Positions 12,640-24,536 are shown, counted from the first letter of the stretch. The stretch is DNA of 64,000 nt from Psoroptes ovis (GCA_002943765.1 PQWQ01000006.1:2728001-2792000); one strand, 5' to 3'. Made by a program: numbers and translations. The notes: generated by a model not told the origin, from the letters alone.

Positions 12640-13327
12640 ATGCCTTGTACGGTGATATGCATCGGTTGTGCATTCATATCGATAAGTTGGTATGCATATA
12701 TAGGACCACCATGATTGCACCTGATTACGATGTGAAAATTGGCGTTGATTTATGATAATCATCTTTATTCATGGATGATGATATAAGATAAACATCTTCA
12801 AATGTAAATGAAACGTCTGTTTTGTTTCAGCTAAATTAGAAACAATCTCATTCGAATTGATTAATGAATTAATTAATTATTCATGAAATTTTTGAATTGT
12901 TTTCAATTTTTTCTTTTTCAAAAATGAACAAAACCCTTCCAACGTCTTATCTAGGATAAATATTTCTAAGAATTTTGAAATTAAAATGTTCAAATCTATT
13001 CTTTTACGATAGAAAATCTTTTCAACAATCTTTCAAATTCAAACGAAACAAAACCCGTTTAATACCAAAAAAACAAAAAGTAGATTGGTGAGTTTTTGGG
13101 TTTTTTGTTTTGGCAATTTCACCACACCTCTTTTATAGGTGTAATTTTAGATTTATGGCTACGCCTTCTTCTTTTTTGCCACCAATGAAAAGAAGCATGT
13201 TAGCCATGCGCATTATTTGAAATTGGGAATTCAATGAAAATAATCAATCATAATTAATCAATTAATTAATTGATTTTATATCAATTTCTCAAATATCAAT
13301 CATTTATATTGTTTGATAAAATATTTA

Positions 13328-14359
13328 CTATGATAATAGCAAACATTGATCAGCATCTGGATATTCAGGCAAATTTAATTCATATTTTTGTGCCAATGAT
13401 GGCGGCACAAAACGTCCACCTAACCAATGTAGTGATCCATTAAAATATTTGGCACATTTTTTCGGTGCTGTCAATGATATCAATAAATCTGGCTGTAATA
13501 TTGGTATTGATTGATCTATGGTTTCATTTGCCGACCCTCCTGGTCCATTTTCTACATGCCAACCACTTGGTATATCAATCGATATCAGGCGTTTTGTTGA
13601 ATTTTGTTTTGAATTGATTTTAGATAATAATTCTAAAATTGGTCGAGATTCTGACCGCAATGGTGGTTTAAAACTGAAGCCGAATAAGGCATCTACAATC
13701 AATTGATATTCATCCATATTATTGATATTATCGATAAACTTGATATCCATTTTTTTGCATTGTGTAACAAGATTTTCAAATAATTGTCCTTTTCCTTGTT
13801 TTGGATACATAATATCTGGTTTGTAACCCTTTTTCGGAGAAAAAATAACTAACAAGAATCAAATTTTAAAGTTTACTTACAAATAATTTCAAGTGACGAG
13901 CAGCAACAAGGCCATCGCCACCATTGTTTCCAGGACCACAAACTATCAAGACATTTGATGGAGGTTTATATATCGAATCAATCGAGGCTGATTTATGAAT
14001 TGAAGTTGCAACTGATAATCCAGCCAATTCCATTAATTGATCAACACTGAATCGATATTCATTGAATAATTCTTGATCGACAGCAATTGCTTCAGCTTGA
14101 CTGCGTATTGAACAAAATACAATAACAACAAGAAGAAAAACAATTAAAATGAAGATAATAATTAAATTTAAAAAAGTTCAAAATCAAATAAAATCTAGAC
14201 AAAACATTCACACCTAAGATATTTTACTTTATTAGATATTTGACGTTTAATTAAATTGCGATTTGATTTGGAATTTGAATTCAAACACAAAAATCTAGGC
14301 AATGAATGGTTTATGATTTGATAGATAAATATTATGTGAACAAACCTTAAGAATTTCAT
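13328..14359 (-). CDS. NAXE: NAD(P)H-hydrate epimerase (YjeF_N family)
   Basis: Metabolite-repair enzyme that epimerises damaged R-NAD(P)HX to the S form so that the dehydratase can restore NAD(P)H. Exons on the minus strand: 14359-14214, 14100-13881 and 13828-13328, separated by introns of 113 and 52 nt, all GT-AG and in phase (2 then 0). The product is 288 aa, the same length as human NAXE. Diagnostic segments are YLSQAEAIAVDQELFNEYRF, then FSVDQLMELAGLSVA, the glycine-rich nucleotide-binding motif CGPGNNGGDGLVAARHLKLF, VDALFGFSFK, SIDIPSGWHVENG, QPDLLISLTAPK and LGGRFVPP near the C terminus. The N-terminal 48 residues are hydrophobic then basic (RFLCLNSNSKSNRNLIKR) and look like a mitochondrial or secretory leader. 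I chose ATG 14359 because the length then matches the family; an in-frame extension to 14512 exists but is Phe-rich and probably 5' UTR. Head-to-head with CHTOP. Confidence 0.97.
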
Positions 14360-14743
14360 CTTTTTTCGAAGAATTTGATTAAAGAAAATGAAGAATAAAA
14401 ACAAAAATATGAACAGAAAAAAATGTAAACAAAGAATAGGGACATCTGTGGTTGAGTTTCGGAAATAAAATTCGATTAATCGATTGTTTTGGAGGAATTC
14501 CAAGCACTGCATTGTTTATTTGAGTTCTTGAATTTCTGTATTTTTTTCGAAATTCTTGATTTACTCAAATTCAATTAGGATTTAAGTGATTTTCAATCAT
14601 TAGATTTTAAATATTTGATATAATCTTCATCAAAGAATCTACAGTCAATTTAGTCATTTGTTTCTGGCGTGCAGTTCACTTTTTCCTAAATTACCGGCTT
14701 TTTGAATATCAACACTTTTCTAAAAAAATATCAAATAAAAAAT
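14360..14743. promoter_or_regulatory. Divergent promoter region shared by NAXE and CHTOP
   Basis: 384 nt separate the two opposing ATG codons, so both 5' UTRs and both promoters must fit here or overlap the genes. I see no clear TATA box at a sensible distance from either ATG. Housekeeping genes arranged head-to-head commonly share a bidirectional promoter; that function is inferred. Confidence 0.6.
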
Positions 14744-15539
14744 ATGGATCGATCAAAAACTGGCACTCGTATTACATTAAGTGAACGTTTTAAAATGATT
14801 CGAAATGAGCAGCAAACTCGTAAAATTTATGTCAATCCATCAATAGAATCATCAAATATGCAGCGACCGATGAAAGATTTTTTTGGCACTGTTTCACGTA
14901 ATGATCGTCCACGTGCTTTACTGCAGCAAGGATCAGAACGTAATCGACGTTTAGTATTGCAGATGGCAACTAATACTCAATTGATGGAAGAGTTGAGACA
15001 AAATTCTCAAATGTTGACCAACTTATCACCTATGTCACAACAACAGCAGATGAATCATTCAGCTGTTAAAATTTTGCAGCAAACGCCTAAAAAATTGAGC
15101 GTTCGTGCGCGATTAGGATTAAAAGCTAATCAAAATACCAGCAGTGTCAAGAGTCGATTAGGTAGAAAACCAGTAGCGCAGCGTCTTGGTTTGGCTCAAA
15201 CACTTAAATCTAGTGGACGTGAGTTGATTTGTTCAAAATATTCAAGAAATTTAAAGTTTTTTCTTTGATTTAGGAATAAATATGAGAAATCGTTCAAATG
15301 GCATGATTTCGACTCCAAATAACCAAAAACGCCATCAAACCCGAATATTTCGTTCAAGAAACCGTTTTAATGGTTCGACCAAATTCAATAACGGTTATAA
15401 TAACAGCATGAGTCAAATCAACCGTCGAAACAAGAATAATGATCAATTAAGAAAGAATAATTCGAAGAAAAAAAACTTCAAAATAACAGCTGAAACTTTA
15501 GATAAAGACTTAGATTCATATATGCAAACTACTGATTAA
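14744..15539 (+). CDS. CHTOP: CHTOP-like (chromatin target of PRMT1) mRNA-export adaptor
   Basis: CHTOP is a nuclear RNA-binding factor that works with the TREX mRNA-export complex and is methylated by PRMT1. Exons 14744-15218 and 15274-15539 have a 55-nt intron (GGAC|GTGAGT .. TTTAG|GA, phase 1), giving 246 aa. Family landmarks in order: N-terminal ITLSERFKMIRNEQQT (the LxERF motif), SERNRRLVLQMATN (equivalent to the RNRRLAQQM segment of animal CHTOP), LSVRARLGLK and SRLGRKPVAQRLG in the middle, and a C-terminal ITAETLDKDLDSYMQTTD matching the LDxxLDAYM TREX-binding tail. What is odd is the central Arg-Gly region: it is absent and replaced by an Asn, Arg, Ser and Lys-rich stretch encoded mostly by exon 2. 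ALYREF shares a similar C-terminal tail but has an RRM, which is missing here, so CHTOP is the better call. A possible ATTAAA poly(A) signal is at 15661-15666. Confidence 0.88.
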
Positions 15540-15888
15540 TGAACCTGTCATCATTTTCACCAGAATTCATCACAATATACATGTTTATAATGATTTCAAA
15601 ATCTTTTATTTAATATATGAATGATTATTCTTAAAAAATGTCTTCAATTTCAATTGAATAATTAAAAAATTTTTTATCCATGTCACGATTTGAATGATTA
15701 GAAAATTCTGCCATCTTTTGATCTTTTTATAAACTCATTTTTTCGATCAATGTTAAAATAGTCGGTAAATGTTTTTTGTCAAATCATTCAATTCTCATTC
15801 AACTTATTCATGTGTTTATTTAAGCTGCATTTGTCAATATCAATTTTGTTACAAGAAAATTTAATTTGAATTACTTTCAAATAAAATA
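15540..15888. other. CHTOP 3' UTR and PSMA2 promoter interval
   Basis: 349 AT-rich nt between tandem plus-strand genes. It must hold the CHTOP 3' end (ATTAAA at 15661-15666 is the best poly(A) candidate) and the PSMA2 promoter. No ORF or recognisable promoter element is seen. Confidence 0.6.
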
Positions 15889-16734
15889 ATGGCCAGTGAA
15901 CGTTACAGTTTTTCATTGACAACATTCAGTCCATCTGGTAAATTGGTACAGATTGAATATGCATTAGCTGCTGTTGCTGCCGGTGCACCTTCAGTTGGCA
16001 TCAAAGGTTCGAGATATGATGAATTTCCATTTTTTGATTCATTAATTTTTAATGGATTTTGATTTTATAGCAATGAATGGCGTTGTATTGGCGACTGAGA
16101 AAAAAACAAATTCAATTTTATCCGAAGAACATAGTTTGCATAAGGTAGAACAAGTAACCGACCACATTGGAATGATTTATTCTGGTATGGGTCCAGATTA
16201 TCGGTTATTAGTGCGTAAAGCAAGAAAAATAGCACAAGAATATTATCTCATTTATTCGGAACCAATACCAACAACACAATTAGTACAGCGTGTTGCACAT
16301 ATTATGCAAGAATACACACAATCAGGAGGTGTGCGTCCATTCGGTGTCTCATTATTGATCGCTGGTTGGGATGATCAACGTCCATATCTATTTCAATGCG
16401 ATCCATCGGTATGTTTACTAAATTTAATATTTTGAAATCATGCTTTCAACATGGATTCTCCTCTAAAAAAAATTTCGCAAAACAGGGCGCATATTTTGCA
16501 TGGAAAGCAACAGCATTGGGCAAAAATCATATAAATGGAAAATCATTTTTAGAAAAACGATATAGTGAAGATTTAGAGTTAGAAGATGCTATTCAGACAG
16601 CAATATTGACATTGAAAGAATCATTCGAAGGACAAATGTCTCAAGATAATATCGAAATCGGTATTTGTAATAAAAATGGCTTCAAACGTTTATCACCAGC
16701 CGAAGTCAAAGATTATCTAGCAACAATTGGATAA
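15889..16734 (+). CDS. PSMA2: 20S proteasome subunit alpha type-2
   Basis: Structural alpha-ring subunit of the 20S core proteasome, which gates substrate entry; cytosol and nucleus. Exons 15889-16006, 16071-16408 and 16486-16734 with introns of 64 and 77 nt (AAAG|GTTCGA..ATAG|CA phase 1; TCG|GTATGT..ACAG|GGC phase 0). The product is 234 aa, identical in length to human PSMA2. It begins with the alpha-type signature YSFSLTTFSPSGKLVQIEYA and continues through GVVLATEKK, YSGMGPDYRLLVRKARK, MQEYTQSGGVRPFGVSLLI, DPSGAYFAWKATALGKN, EKRYSEDLELEDAI and ILTLKESFEGQM, ending at the conserved EVKDYLATIG tail. As expected for an alpha subunit there is no catalytic N-terminal Thr. The first exon is too short to stand out as an ORF and was assigned from the conserved N terminus. 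ATG context AATAATGGCC. Converges with the DLGAP gene. Confidence 0.98.
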
Positions 16735-16808
16735 AAATCAATTTTGAAATGATGAAAATTTATCATTCAACATATTATCATAAATTGAGAGTTTCAGTTG
16801 ATAAAATT

Positions 16809-16814
16809 AATAAA
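16809..16814 (+). terminator. PSMA2 poly(A) signal AATAAA
   Basis: Canonical AATAAA hexamer 75 nt after the PSMA2 stop codon, in the expected orientation, in a 327-nt interval shared with the convergent DLGAP gene. Confidence 0.6.
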
Positions 16815-17021
16815 AATATTTCAAATATTTTCGATTAAAAATTTTTTTTATTTGGTCGATTTTGTTGTAGATAAAAAAATCTAAATTATTCTCTGTTAGC
16901 CCGATTTCGTGTAAATATAATGTATATTGTTATTTCTACATTAAAAAATTGAAAAATAATGGATCAAAGATTTGAAAAAATTTGTCGTTGAAAAATGACA
17001 TTCGAAATAATGATCAAGTTA

Positions 17022-17027
17022 TTTATT
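17022..17027 (-). terminator. DLGAP poly(A) signal AATAAA
   Basis: TTTATT on the plus strand is AATAAA in the DLGAP reading direction, 35 nt past its stop codon. With the PSMA2 signal only about 200 nt away on the other strand, the two 3' UTRs are short or overlap. Confidence 0.6.
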
Positions 17028-17061
17028 GAAGGTTAGTGTGAATGAGGTTGTTTATGTATAA

Positions 17062-20000
17062 TTATTTGGATGGAGCAAATATATGAATATCATCTTCGTT
17101 ATTATCATTATTATTTTGATTATTCGTCAATAACATTTTACCACGTTTTTTTAATTCATTTAATCTTTGTTGTCTTTTGATGTCATTGGCAGTTCGTGAT
17201 TTATTGTTATCAGCATTATTATTGTTATTAGTATCGAATTTTTTATTTTGTTGCTTAAACCTTGAACTATTGAAACCGGCAATTCGTTTAGAATTAATCT
17301 GTATTTCATAGAAAAAGAAGAAAATGAGAAAATTTTGATTAGTAAATATTTTCATAGAAGCTTTTCAAATTTTTTAAACAAGAACAAATATGAATAATAA
17401 CGAAGAAAATCGGAAGAAACCCAAAGAAACTTAATATGTGTAATCGAACGAATTCGCTTTGCAAATTTACAGTTTTAATATTATTTGACGAATCTACATG
17501 TTGTTGCTTGTTCATTCGTTGATTTGGCAATGTTTTCCATTGATTTTTTTCTAATGTTATCAATTCATTGAATAAATTATCAATATCATCAATTTGTATC
17601 ATGACCATATCCCAAAATCCTTGGAGATCATCATTTTTTATTTTAAATTGTTCATTATCGGTTTGATTCTAAAGAATTGGAGGAAAAAAATTAGTCATTT
17701 GCTTTGATTGAATTATTGTTGAAAATATAATCTACTCACAATACTGTCATGACATAATTTATGAAATTGTTCGAATTTTTTATTCAATAAAAGATTTGCT
17801 TTGCCAATGGCTGAACGAATTTTTCCTATACATTCTTCCGGAATATTATCGGGATTCGTAAGCCATTTCTCACCTTGTTGTATATTATTCTGTATACGTA
17901 TTTTCTGTTCCTGCATTTTGTCCATAAATATTCGCCCTTCATTATTGTTATTGCTATCAAGGCCATGATGATTTTTATTTGTTTGCGGTTGATGTTCTCT
18001 TAACCACCAATCTTTTGATTCGAATGAATTATGTTTCTTGTCATCTAATTCTTGTTTTATATGAGAATTTGATTATTATAAAGATTTCACAGAATTCATC
18101 TGATAAACTTACCAGAATTATCAATAGAATTGATTTTTTTAAACAATTTACTACTAGCTAATGTCGATTTAATTTGATTAGATGGTGATGTTTCGGCTGG
18201 ATGAATACTTTTTTCGATTGAATGTTCTTTTTTAACACGTGACTTGTTCCAATCATCAGCAAACGTTTCACCATAAAGACTTTCAACCTTTTTATGCAAA
18301 AAACCTTTTGAAGAACCAACAGGAAGACTTGAGTAGCGATCTTCAGGGCTACGTAATAATGTATCATCACGTCGATATTCGGATGAGTAACGATTATATG
18401 GAACATAGCCATGATTTACGCGGCTTATGTTTACATAAGATGGCTGATTCTGATGCTGTGTATTTTGTTGATGTGAATTATTTGCAATCATCTTGATTAA
18501 TGTTTTATAATATTCTGGTGAATAATCTATTAATATTAAATCATGTAAAAAATTTTGCTGTTGCCGCAATGAATTTTCTGAAATTGTATTATTATGATCT
18601 GCCAAGTGATTGTCAATATGATTCTGCTGTTCACTATCGTTCAAGTTATTTGAAAAATTTAAATGAGTATTATTTTGATTATTATTATTATTTATTTTGA
18701 TTGAATTCAATCCTATCAACGATGTATGATCAAATTTATTTATTTTTTGTTGACTATTTAGATTAACATTCACTGGGTTTAATTGCTCGTTCCGTTGCTT
18801 ATTGGAAATTATATTAATATCATTAATCTCCTAAGTGGGGAGAAAAAAGAGAAAATAATTATTAATTGATTTTATAATTAAGAAAAACATAGGAAAGACA
18901 TTCATTGATTAATCTTCATCATCAAACTATTTTTTTTCGTCGATAATTTATGATGAAGATAATGATTGTCATTGATCAAAATGATGAGGAAGCAAGCAGA
19001 ATTGTAAATTTTGCGGATTTTTTCCTTTTTACTAAAAAGTGAAATGAAATGAATGAAATTTTCATATTTCAATCAAAAATTTTTCAGAAAAAACACAAAT
19101 TAATCTTTACGTGTCTTTATGTGTGTGTAGACGTATTTGAATCGTAGTAGTAAAAATTAAGTATGAAAAATAATACTATTCGTTGAATTTTTATTTGTTT
19201 CAAAATGAAAATGAAACAAATGAAAACATTAAATATTATATATTATTCAAGGTTTCAAATTGTAAATGTCATTCAAGGATCCTATCTATTAACGATTATG
19301 ATTACTATTTCATTTTTAATTTACAAAGAGAATAATGAATAAAATGAAATAAAAATGCAGACATTTTCTCATTTGCTGATCGCTGCTTAATATATCTAAA
19401 TTCAATTCACATATGAATTGTAAAAAGTCTAATTCATGATATATTTTGTATATATTGTTGTTTAAAATGGATTTTTTTTTGCGTTTATTGCTTTTTGTTT
19501 TAATATGGTGATACCTCGACGATTGATTCAGACAGTGAGATTGATGGTTGTGAATTTTTAATTAGGTCATGATGAGTATGATAATGATCATCATCATTAA
19601 TATTGTGATCATATAAATCTTGTTCTTGTTCAAATTGATGGAAATGTATGATATCTGATTTGGTTAAATTTTTGTCATATGTTAGACGATGGTGATTATT
19701 ATTTTGTTGATGATGTTGATATTGAAATTTTTTCTTCAATAATTTTTCCGTTGTTTTTTCACATTGATTCGGATCAATCACTGATTGCATACGTTTAAAA
19801 CATGAAAATTTTTTGAATACTGATTGTATATCTTGTGTTGTTGAACTAAAACAATTTGATAATTGTTTACGCAATGATCTTGAATGTTTTTGTGATGATG
19901 ATGATTGATCGATGCAATTTTGATTGATATCTTCATATTCATTCTTATCATCAGTGGAATGATCATCATCAAAATTGAAAATTGTTATGGATCCATTTGA

Positions 20001-20348
20001 AGCTTCCTCATAATAACAAGATTCATTATCAAAACATGAAGATTTACATGATGAGCAATAATTATAATCAGATGATTTAAATGAATTATTACGCACAAGA
20101 TTAGCGTATGTTTCTTCGCGGTGATGTTCATAGCGAAACGATATTTCATTCAAAGATTTACTTTCATCATTTTCAATACTATTCCTTCTTAAAAATTTAT
20201 TAAAACGAATTGGATCTTCATAAGAAATGAAATTATGAACTAAGTTAACATTCATTTCTCCATTATTTGATGATAAATTAGATTGTTTTCGATAATGTAT
20301 TGGTTGATAATGTTGATGGTAATAATCGTGATGATCATCTTGATTCAT
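17062..20348 (-). CDS. DLGAP: Disks large-associated protein (DLGAP/SAPAP/GKAP family)
   Basis: Scaffold protein; vertebrate DLGAP1-4 link PSD-95-type MAGUKs to Shank at synapses, while DLGAP5/HURP is a spindle protein. Exons on the minus strand: 20348-19515, 18830-18113, about 18044 (or 18050)-17740, 17668-17471 and 17298-17062. Introns are GT-AG with matching phases (0, 1, 0, 0), giving about 763-765 aa. The C-terminal GKAP domain spans exons 3-5. It shows GKIRSAIGKANLLLNKKFEQ then FHKLCHDSI, DLQGFWDMVMIQIDDIDNLF, ITLEKNQWKTLP, the basic KRQQRLNELKKRG helix and an acidic DDIHIFAPSK tail. These match the vertebrate segments LGKVLSAVGSAQLLMSQKFQ, GFWDLLQLSIEDI and SIEIYVPE. The first exon (834 nt) encodes a low-complexity, Cys- and Ser-containing region and is joined only on phase and position, so it is the least certain part. 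The final PDZ-ligand tail (QTRL in vertebrates) is missing. The acceptor of exon 3 is ambiguous between CAAG and TTAG, 6 nt apart. The ATG at 20348 is the first ATG in a frame that gives an exact phase-0 exon. Confidence 0.85.
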
Positions 20349-20753
20349 TTCGTTAAGTGAAAAATTTTGGAGAAAAAAAATTAATTTTTTTGATGACAAT
20401 TACTACTTTTCCATCGAAATGATCGATTTGAAGAACAAAAGATCAATGGGACACATTTTTTCGATCATGTACACATTATTGTGATTGGCATCTACTAACT
20501 AACGATCATGATGATGAATTTTTAATTGTATTTGGATGAACATATAAATGTGAAAAATTCTTGTCATTTTTTTCTGTTCTACAAATGATTGATTGATTGA
20601 CTCATTGTAGTTCACGATCAATTATTTTCATTTTTTTCATCATTCAATTATAATTGACAAACAACACGTGATCATTAATTTTTTGTTAATTGGATCAAAC
20701 GAAAAAAAAATCAAATATTCAATTCAAAAAATTTCAATTTCATAAATTGTGCG

Positions 20754-20870
20754 AATGATAATGCAATTTCATAGATTGATTTTCAATCATCAATAATTCA
20801 AAATCAATCTACATTTGAATCGAATCGACTTCATTTAGGCTTTGCATTATCATTGGTGTATGAAATTGCA
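20754..20870. repeat. Cluster of nested inverted repeats
   Basis: AGATTGATTTT (20773-20783) is matched by AAAATCAATCT (20800-20810), an 11-bp stem. Outside it, AATGATAATGCA (from 20754) has its reverse complement at 20843-20854, and the overlapping TGCAATTTCATA (ending at 20773) has its reverse complement at 20859-20870. The two outer pairings use overlapping left arms, so they would be mutually exclusive over the shared TGCA. The element is about 400 nt upstream of the DLGAP start codon. Confidence 0.75.
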
Positions 20871-23800
20871 AATTGATTGATACAAATGCTTAACTTTTGA
20901 AAATCAACAAACCATTAGCATAATTATGCTGTAAAAGTAATTTTTTTAGAGATCAATGAGATTTTTTGTTTGTGGGAGCTACGAGAAATAATGGTGCAGT
21001 GATCGGAAAACAATTCAGTTAAGAGAAAATATCTGATATAATAAAACAGATATTTGTCAAAACAAAAATCAATTTTGATGAATTTACCTAAAACTTTAAA
21101 ATTTTTCACTTGTTGAAATGCTTTTTTTAGTGTTCGATTGGTTTTGACTAGAAGTTTTATAAAAATGTCTTTGAAATTCAAATCAAATCAACAAATTGAT
21201 ATTTTTCCACATTTCAAACATGTATTCATTTTGATTGATTTTCGATTAATATTTGTATGTGTGCATTTCATGCGTATGTGTTTTTCAATTATGGATCAAG
21301 GCAAGAGTTTCTATTTTATTTGAGCGTATTAATTTACACTGGAAAAAAGTCACTGAAAACAAATTGATCTAGTGCAAATATGAATAAATGAAATGAAGGA
21401 GGAAAATCATAAATTAAATCAAATTAATTCAAAATAATGTTGTTGCTGTTCGCCGAAAACAAATGATAATGATGAGTTGACATTATTGATTTCAAATGAG
21501 AAATTTGTTTATTTCTACATCAATTAATTTTCTAGGAAAACATGATAATAAACAATAATTATGATTTCATTCATTCATTCAATAATTTCATTACAAAAAT
21601 TAATTATTGTTGCTGTGGTTGTTGATGGTGGTTGATGTTCGTGGTTTTTGTCATCATCATCATTCAACACACACTGATCATTCATTGATTATGACTCGTC
21701 TCTTTTATTTTATTCCCAATTTTTTTTTTCAAAATGAGTTTTTTCTTTTATTGCCGTAATCGTAAAATAATGAATAAATAAAAATCTTTCACACATCAAT
21801 TGATGATAATAAAAATGTTGATATTTTATCATTTATAACCATAAATAAATGAAATATAATGAACAATTAATGAGTAAATGAATAATGTTGATAAATTGAA
21901 TGACAATGAATGATAATTTTCTGTATTTTTTTATTGCTTTTGGAAGAAGCTATTTGGGTTCTATTATAATAAATATTTAGCATCAAAGATATTGAATTAT
22001 TTTGTTTTCGTTCGGTTTTCTTTCATTTGAAACATTAATATATTTTAGGATGAATCCATTCATTCATTTTGGATGCAGCAATGTTGTTCCAAATTTTTTT
22101 TATTATTATTTTCGCAATCGCAATACAAACAAATGCTTCTTCTCTCTATATTATTGTTGAATCAGGAAGAAATTGTTCGGGTGTTCTCATTTTATTTAGA
22201 TTGTAAAATTTGGCAAACATTTATCCGATTATAAACCAAACCAAATGAATAAAATGATCCAAAATTTTTTTCAGAAAAACGTCGACGCAGTCAATGAATG
22301 AATAATTCAACAATCATTATTAACATTGTTGTTATTATGTGAAAATTAACAAAACCAAACAATGATCCACCATAAGAATAATTTTCAATAATCAATGTGT
22401 GTATCAAATCAAAGTGAATATCACGAAAAATTTACACAAAATTTAAATTGGTATTTCAAATTTCTATATTGTTATTTTTTGGAGATATCTGGATGATGAT
22501 AATCACAATGATGATGATGATTCACTTGTGGTTAATGAAATGATCAAATCAAAAAAATCACACTAAAACTAATCACATAGAAGATATTTTGATATAATTT
22601 GGATACTCATACAATCAAATTAATGTTTAATCAATGATGATAAATAAGAACTTGACTGGCTGATAAGGAAAATAGAGAAATTGAATCAATAAAACTATTA
22701 GATATTAATTTTTTTCAATATTAAAGGTTGACACCAAAAAAAAAAAAAAAAAAGAAATAAAATGAGTCTCAATCCTCGAATGACAATGATGTTTGTCAAT
22801 GATGATGATTAAAGAATGAATTTTCTAAAAGGATTCTCATTCAAAAATTGAATGGATTTGATATTTCAAATGAGAACAATGGGGAAAAAGAAGACAGAAG
22901 AAAATATGTGAATGCAATTGATGGTAATTAAATGCAATTTTTTTGAAATATGACAACAACAACGATACATTAGCAATAACGATAACAAATAATGATCATA
23001 ATCATTCATGTGTATCTCACTTTGTGAGCACCAACCATTTGAAGCATATTATCCAATATTTTACCTGGCTTAAAATGAACAAAACATAAAAATATACCTA
23101 AAAATGGTAAAAAATAATAACAACAATAAAGTCACAGCCCATTTCTTTATGCTGTTTGTTGTTGTTGCTGCTGTTGCTATTGCTGATGATGATCATCATG
23201 ATCATCGTCATCATTAAATGATTCAATCAGCTGACCAATTTTATGGTTAATTTAAATACAAAATTCATTATTCCATCATTATATCATTACCAAATGTGGA
23301 TTTTTTCTTTTTTTCCATATTTTGTTCCTTATCCATTTTGTATTCATGTTTGTACTTGTTTGTTGAAGCATTCAATATGATATTTTGTTTTCATTAAATA
23401 TATTTTGTTGCATATTCAACAAACTCGTTGCTATTATAGCAATGTATGCATGTATGGTGTTAGTGCAAGCGTGCTTTCGTTGATAATTTTTGTATTTCCA
23501 TATTAATAATCATGATGAACAGGTGTCTTTCCATGTAATAATGCCATGATGATGATCAAAATATGCAAAAAAATTTTGCATATTTCCTCTGCATCTATGA
23601 ATGGATTTAGACAAAATATCGTCAAATGGCTTCTTTTCTGTACTTCATTGAATAAATTCACTCGATAAAATATTTGTCCACCACCACCAACACCAACAAT
23701 ATTGGTTTATTACATAAATACATTACACGGGCGACTTGATTGACAAGTTTGATGGTCACAAAAAAGCGAATAGAGGAATTAAAAATTACAAAAATGAAAA

Positions 23801-24536
23801 ATTACATTTTTTTCTGCATGCCAATCACCATCATCAATCATCATCATCATCCATATTAATCCTTGAGAATGCAGCAGAATGAAAAGTTTTGGTGCAAATC
23901 TGGCTTTTGTTTTTTGGCCACTGAAAAATGAAATTGTTGAATTTTAGGCGCCATCCGTTGCTGTTGAATTGAAATACTGAAAAATCTGAAAAATATTTTC
24001 TTATGATGATTTTCTTTGATATTTAAAATTTGACTGATTTTATTTGGCAAATATTATTTGAATTCGTATTAATTATATTTATTCACCACTTTCTCCATGC
24101 ATAATTTAATTGCGGATATAGTCTGTCTTTGTCCACTGTAGCCACTTTTCACTGGTCGTTTGCTTATAATTTTTGAAATTTTGAAAAGCAAAAATCAAAG
24201 CAATTAAAGCTTAAATGACCAGTTGAAAAGTTTTTATTGGGACCAAGTGGACCAATTTATTTATTGTTGCGTTTGATTATTTCTGGAAATTAACAAAAAC
24301 AAAGGAATGTGACAGTTTCTTCAGCCAGAAAATAATGCACAATATTTTAACCTATTTATAATTATCATTAATATTCTCATTACTGTAATGATTAATATCA
24401 CTAATATTATCATTTTAAAAATGTCTCAAGCAGTTGTAGTTAATGGTTAAATGGTCGGAAATTTCTTTTTTGTTTTTTCCTTTCATTCAGGTGACTTAAT
24501 AAACCATAACTTAAAGATACTTTGATTTACTTTAAT

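Larger units (their letters stand above)
7101..13327. other. Intergenic region between Abd-B and the epimerase gene
   Basis: No convincing gene in 6.2 kb. From 7.4 to 9.0 kb it is dominated by ATA, ATG and GAT/ATC-type short repeats and palindromes. Around 10.43-10.93 kb it becomes clearly GC-richer. A weak 72-codon ORF with hydrophobic segments lies at 12421-12639. The stretch is upstream of the first Abd-B coding exon and therefore likely contains its promoter, 5' UTR exons and regulatory DNA (inference). Confidence 0.6.

Noticed and set aside
14195..14512. Full 105-codon reading of the first NAXE exon
   Set aside because: The upstream part is Phe-rich and the downstream end reads into the intron; only 14214-14359 is retained as coding.
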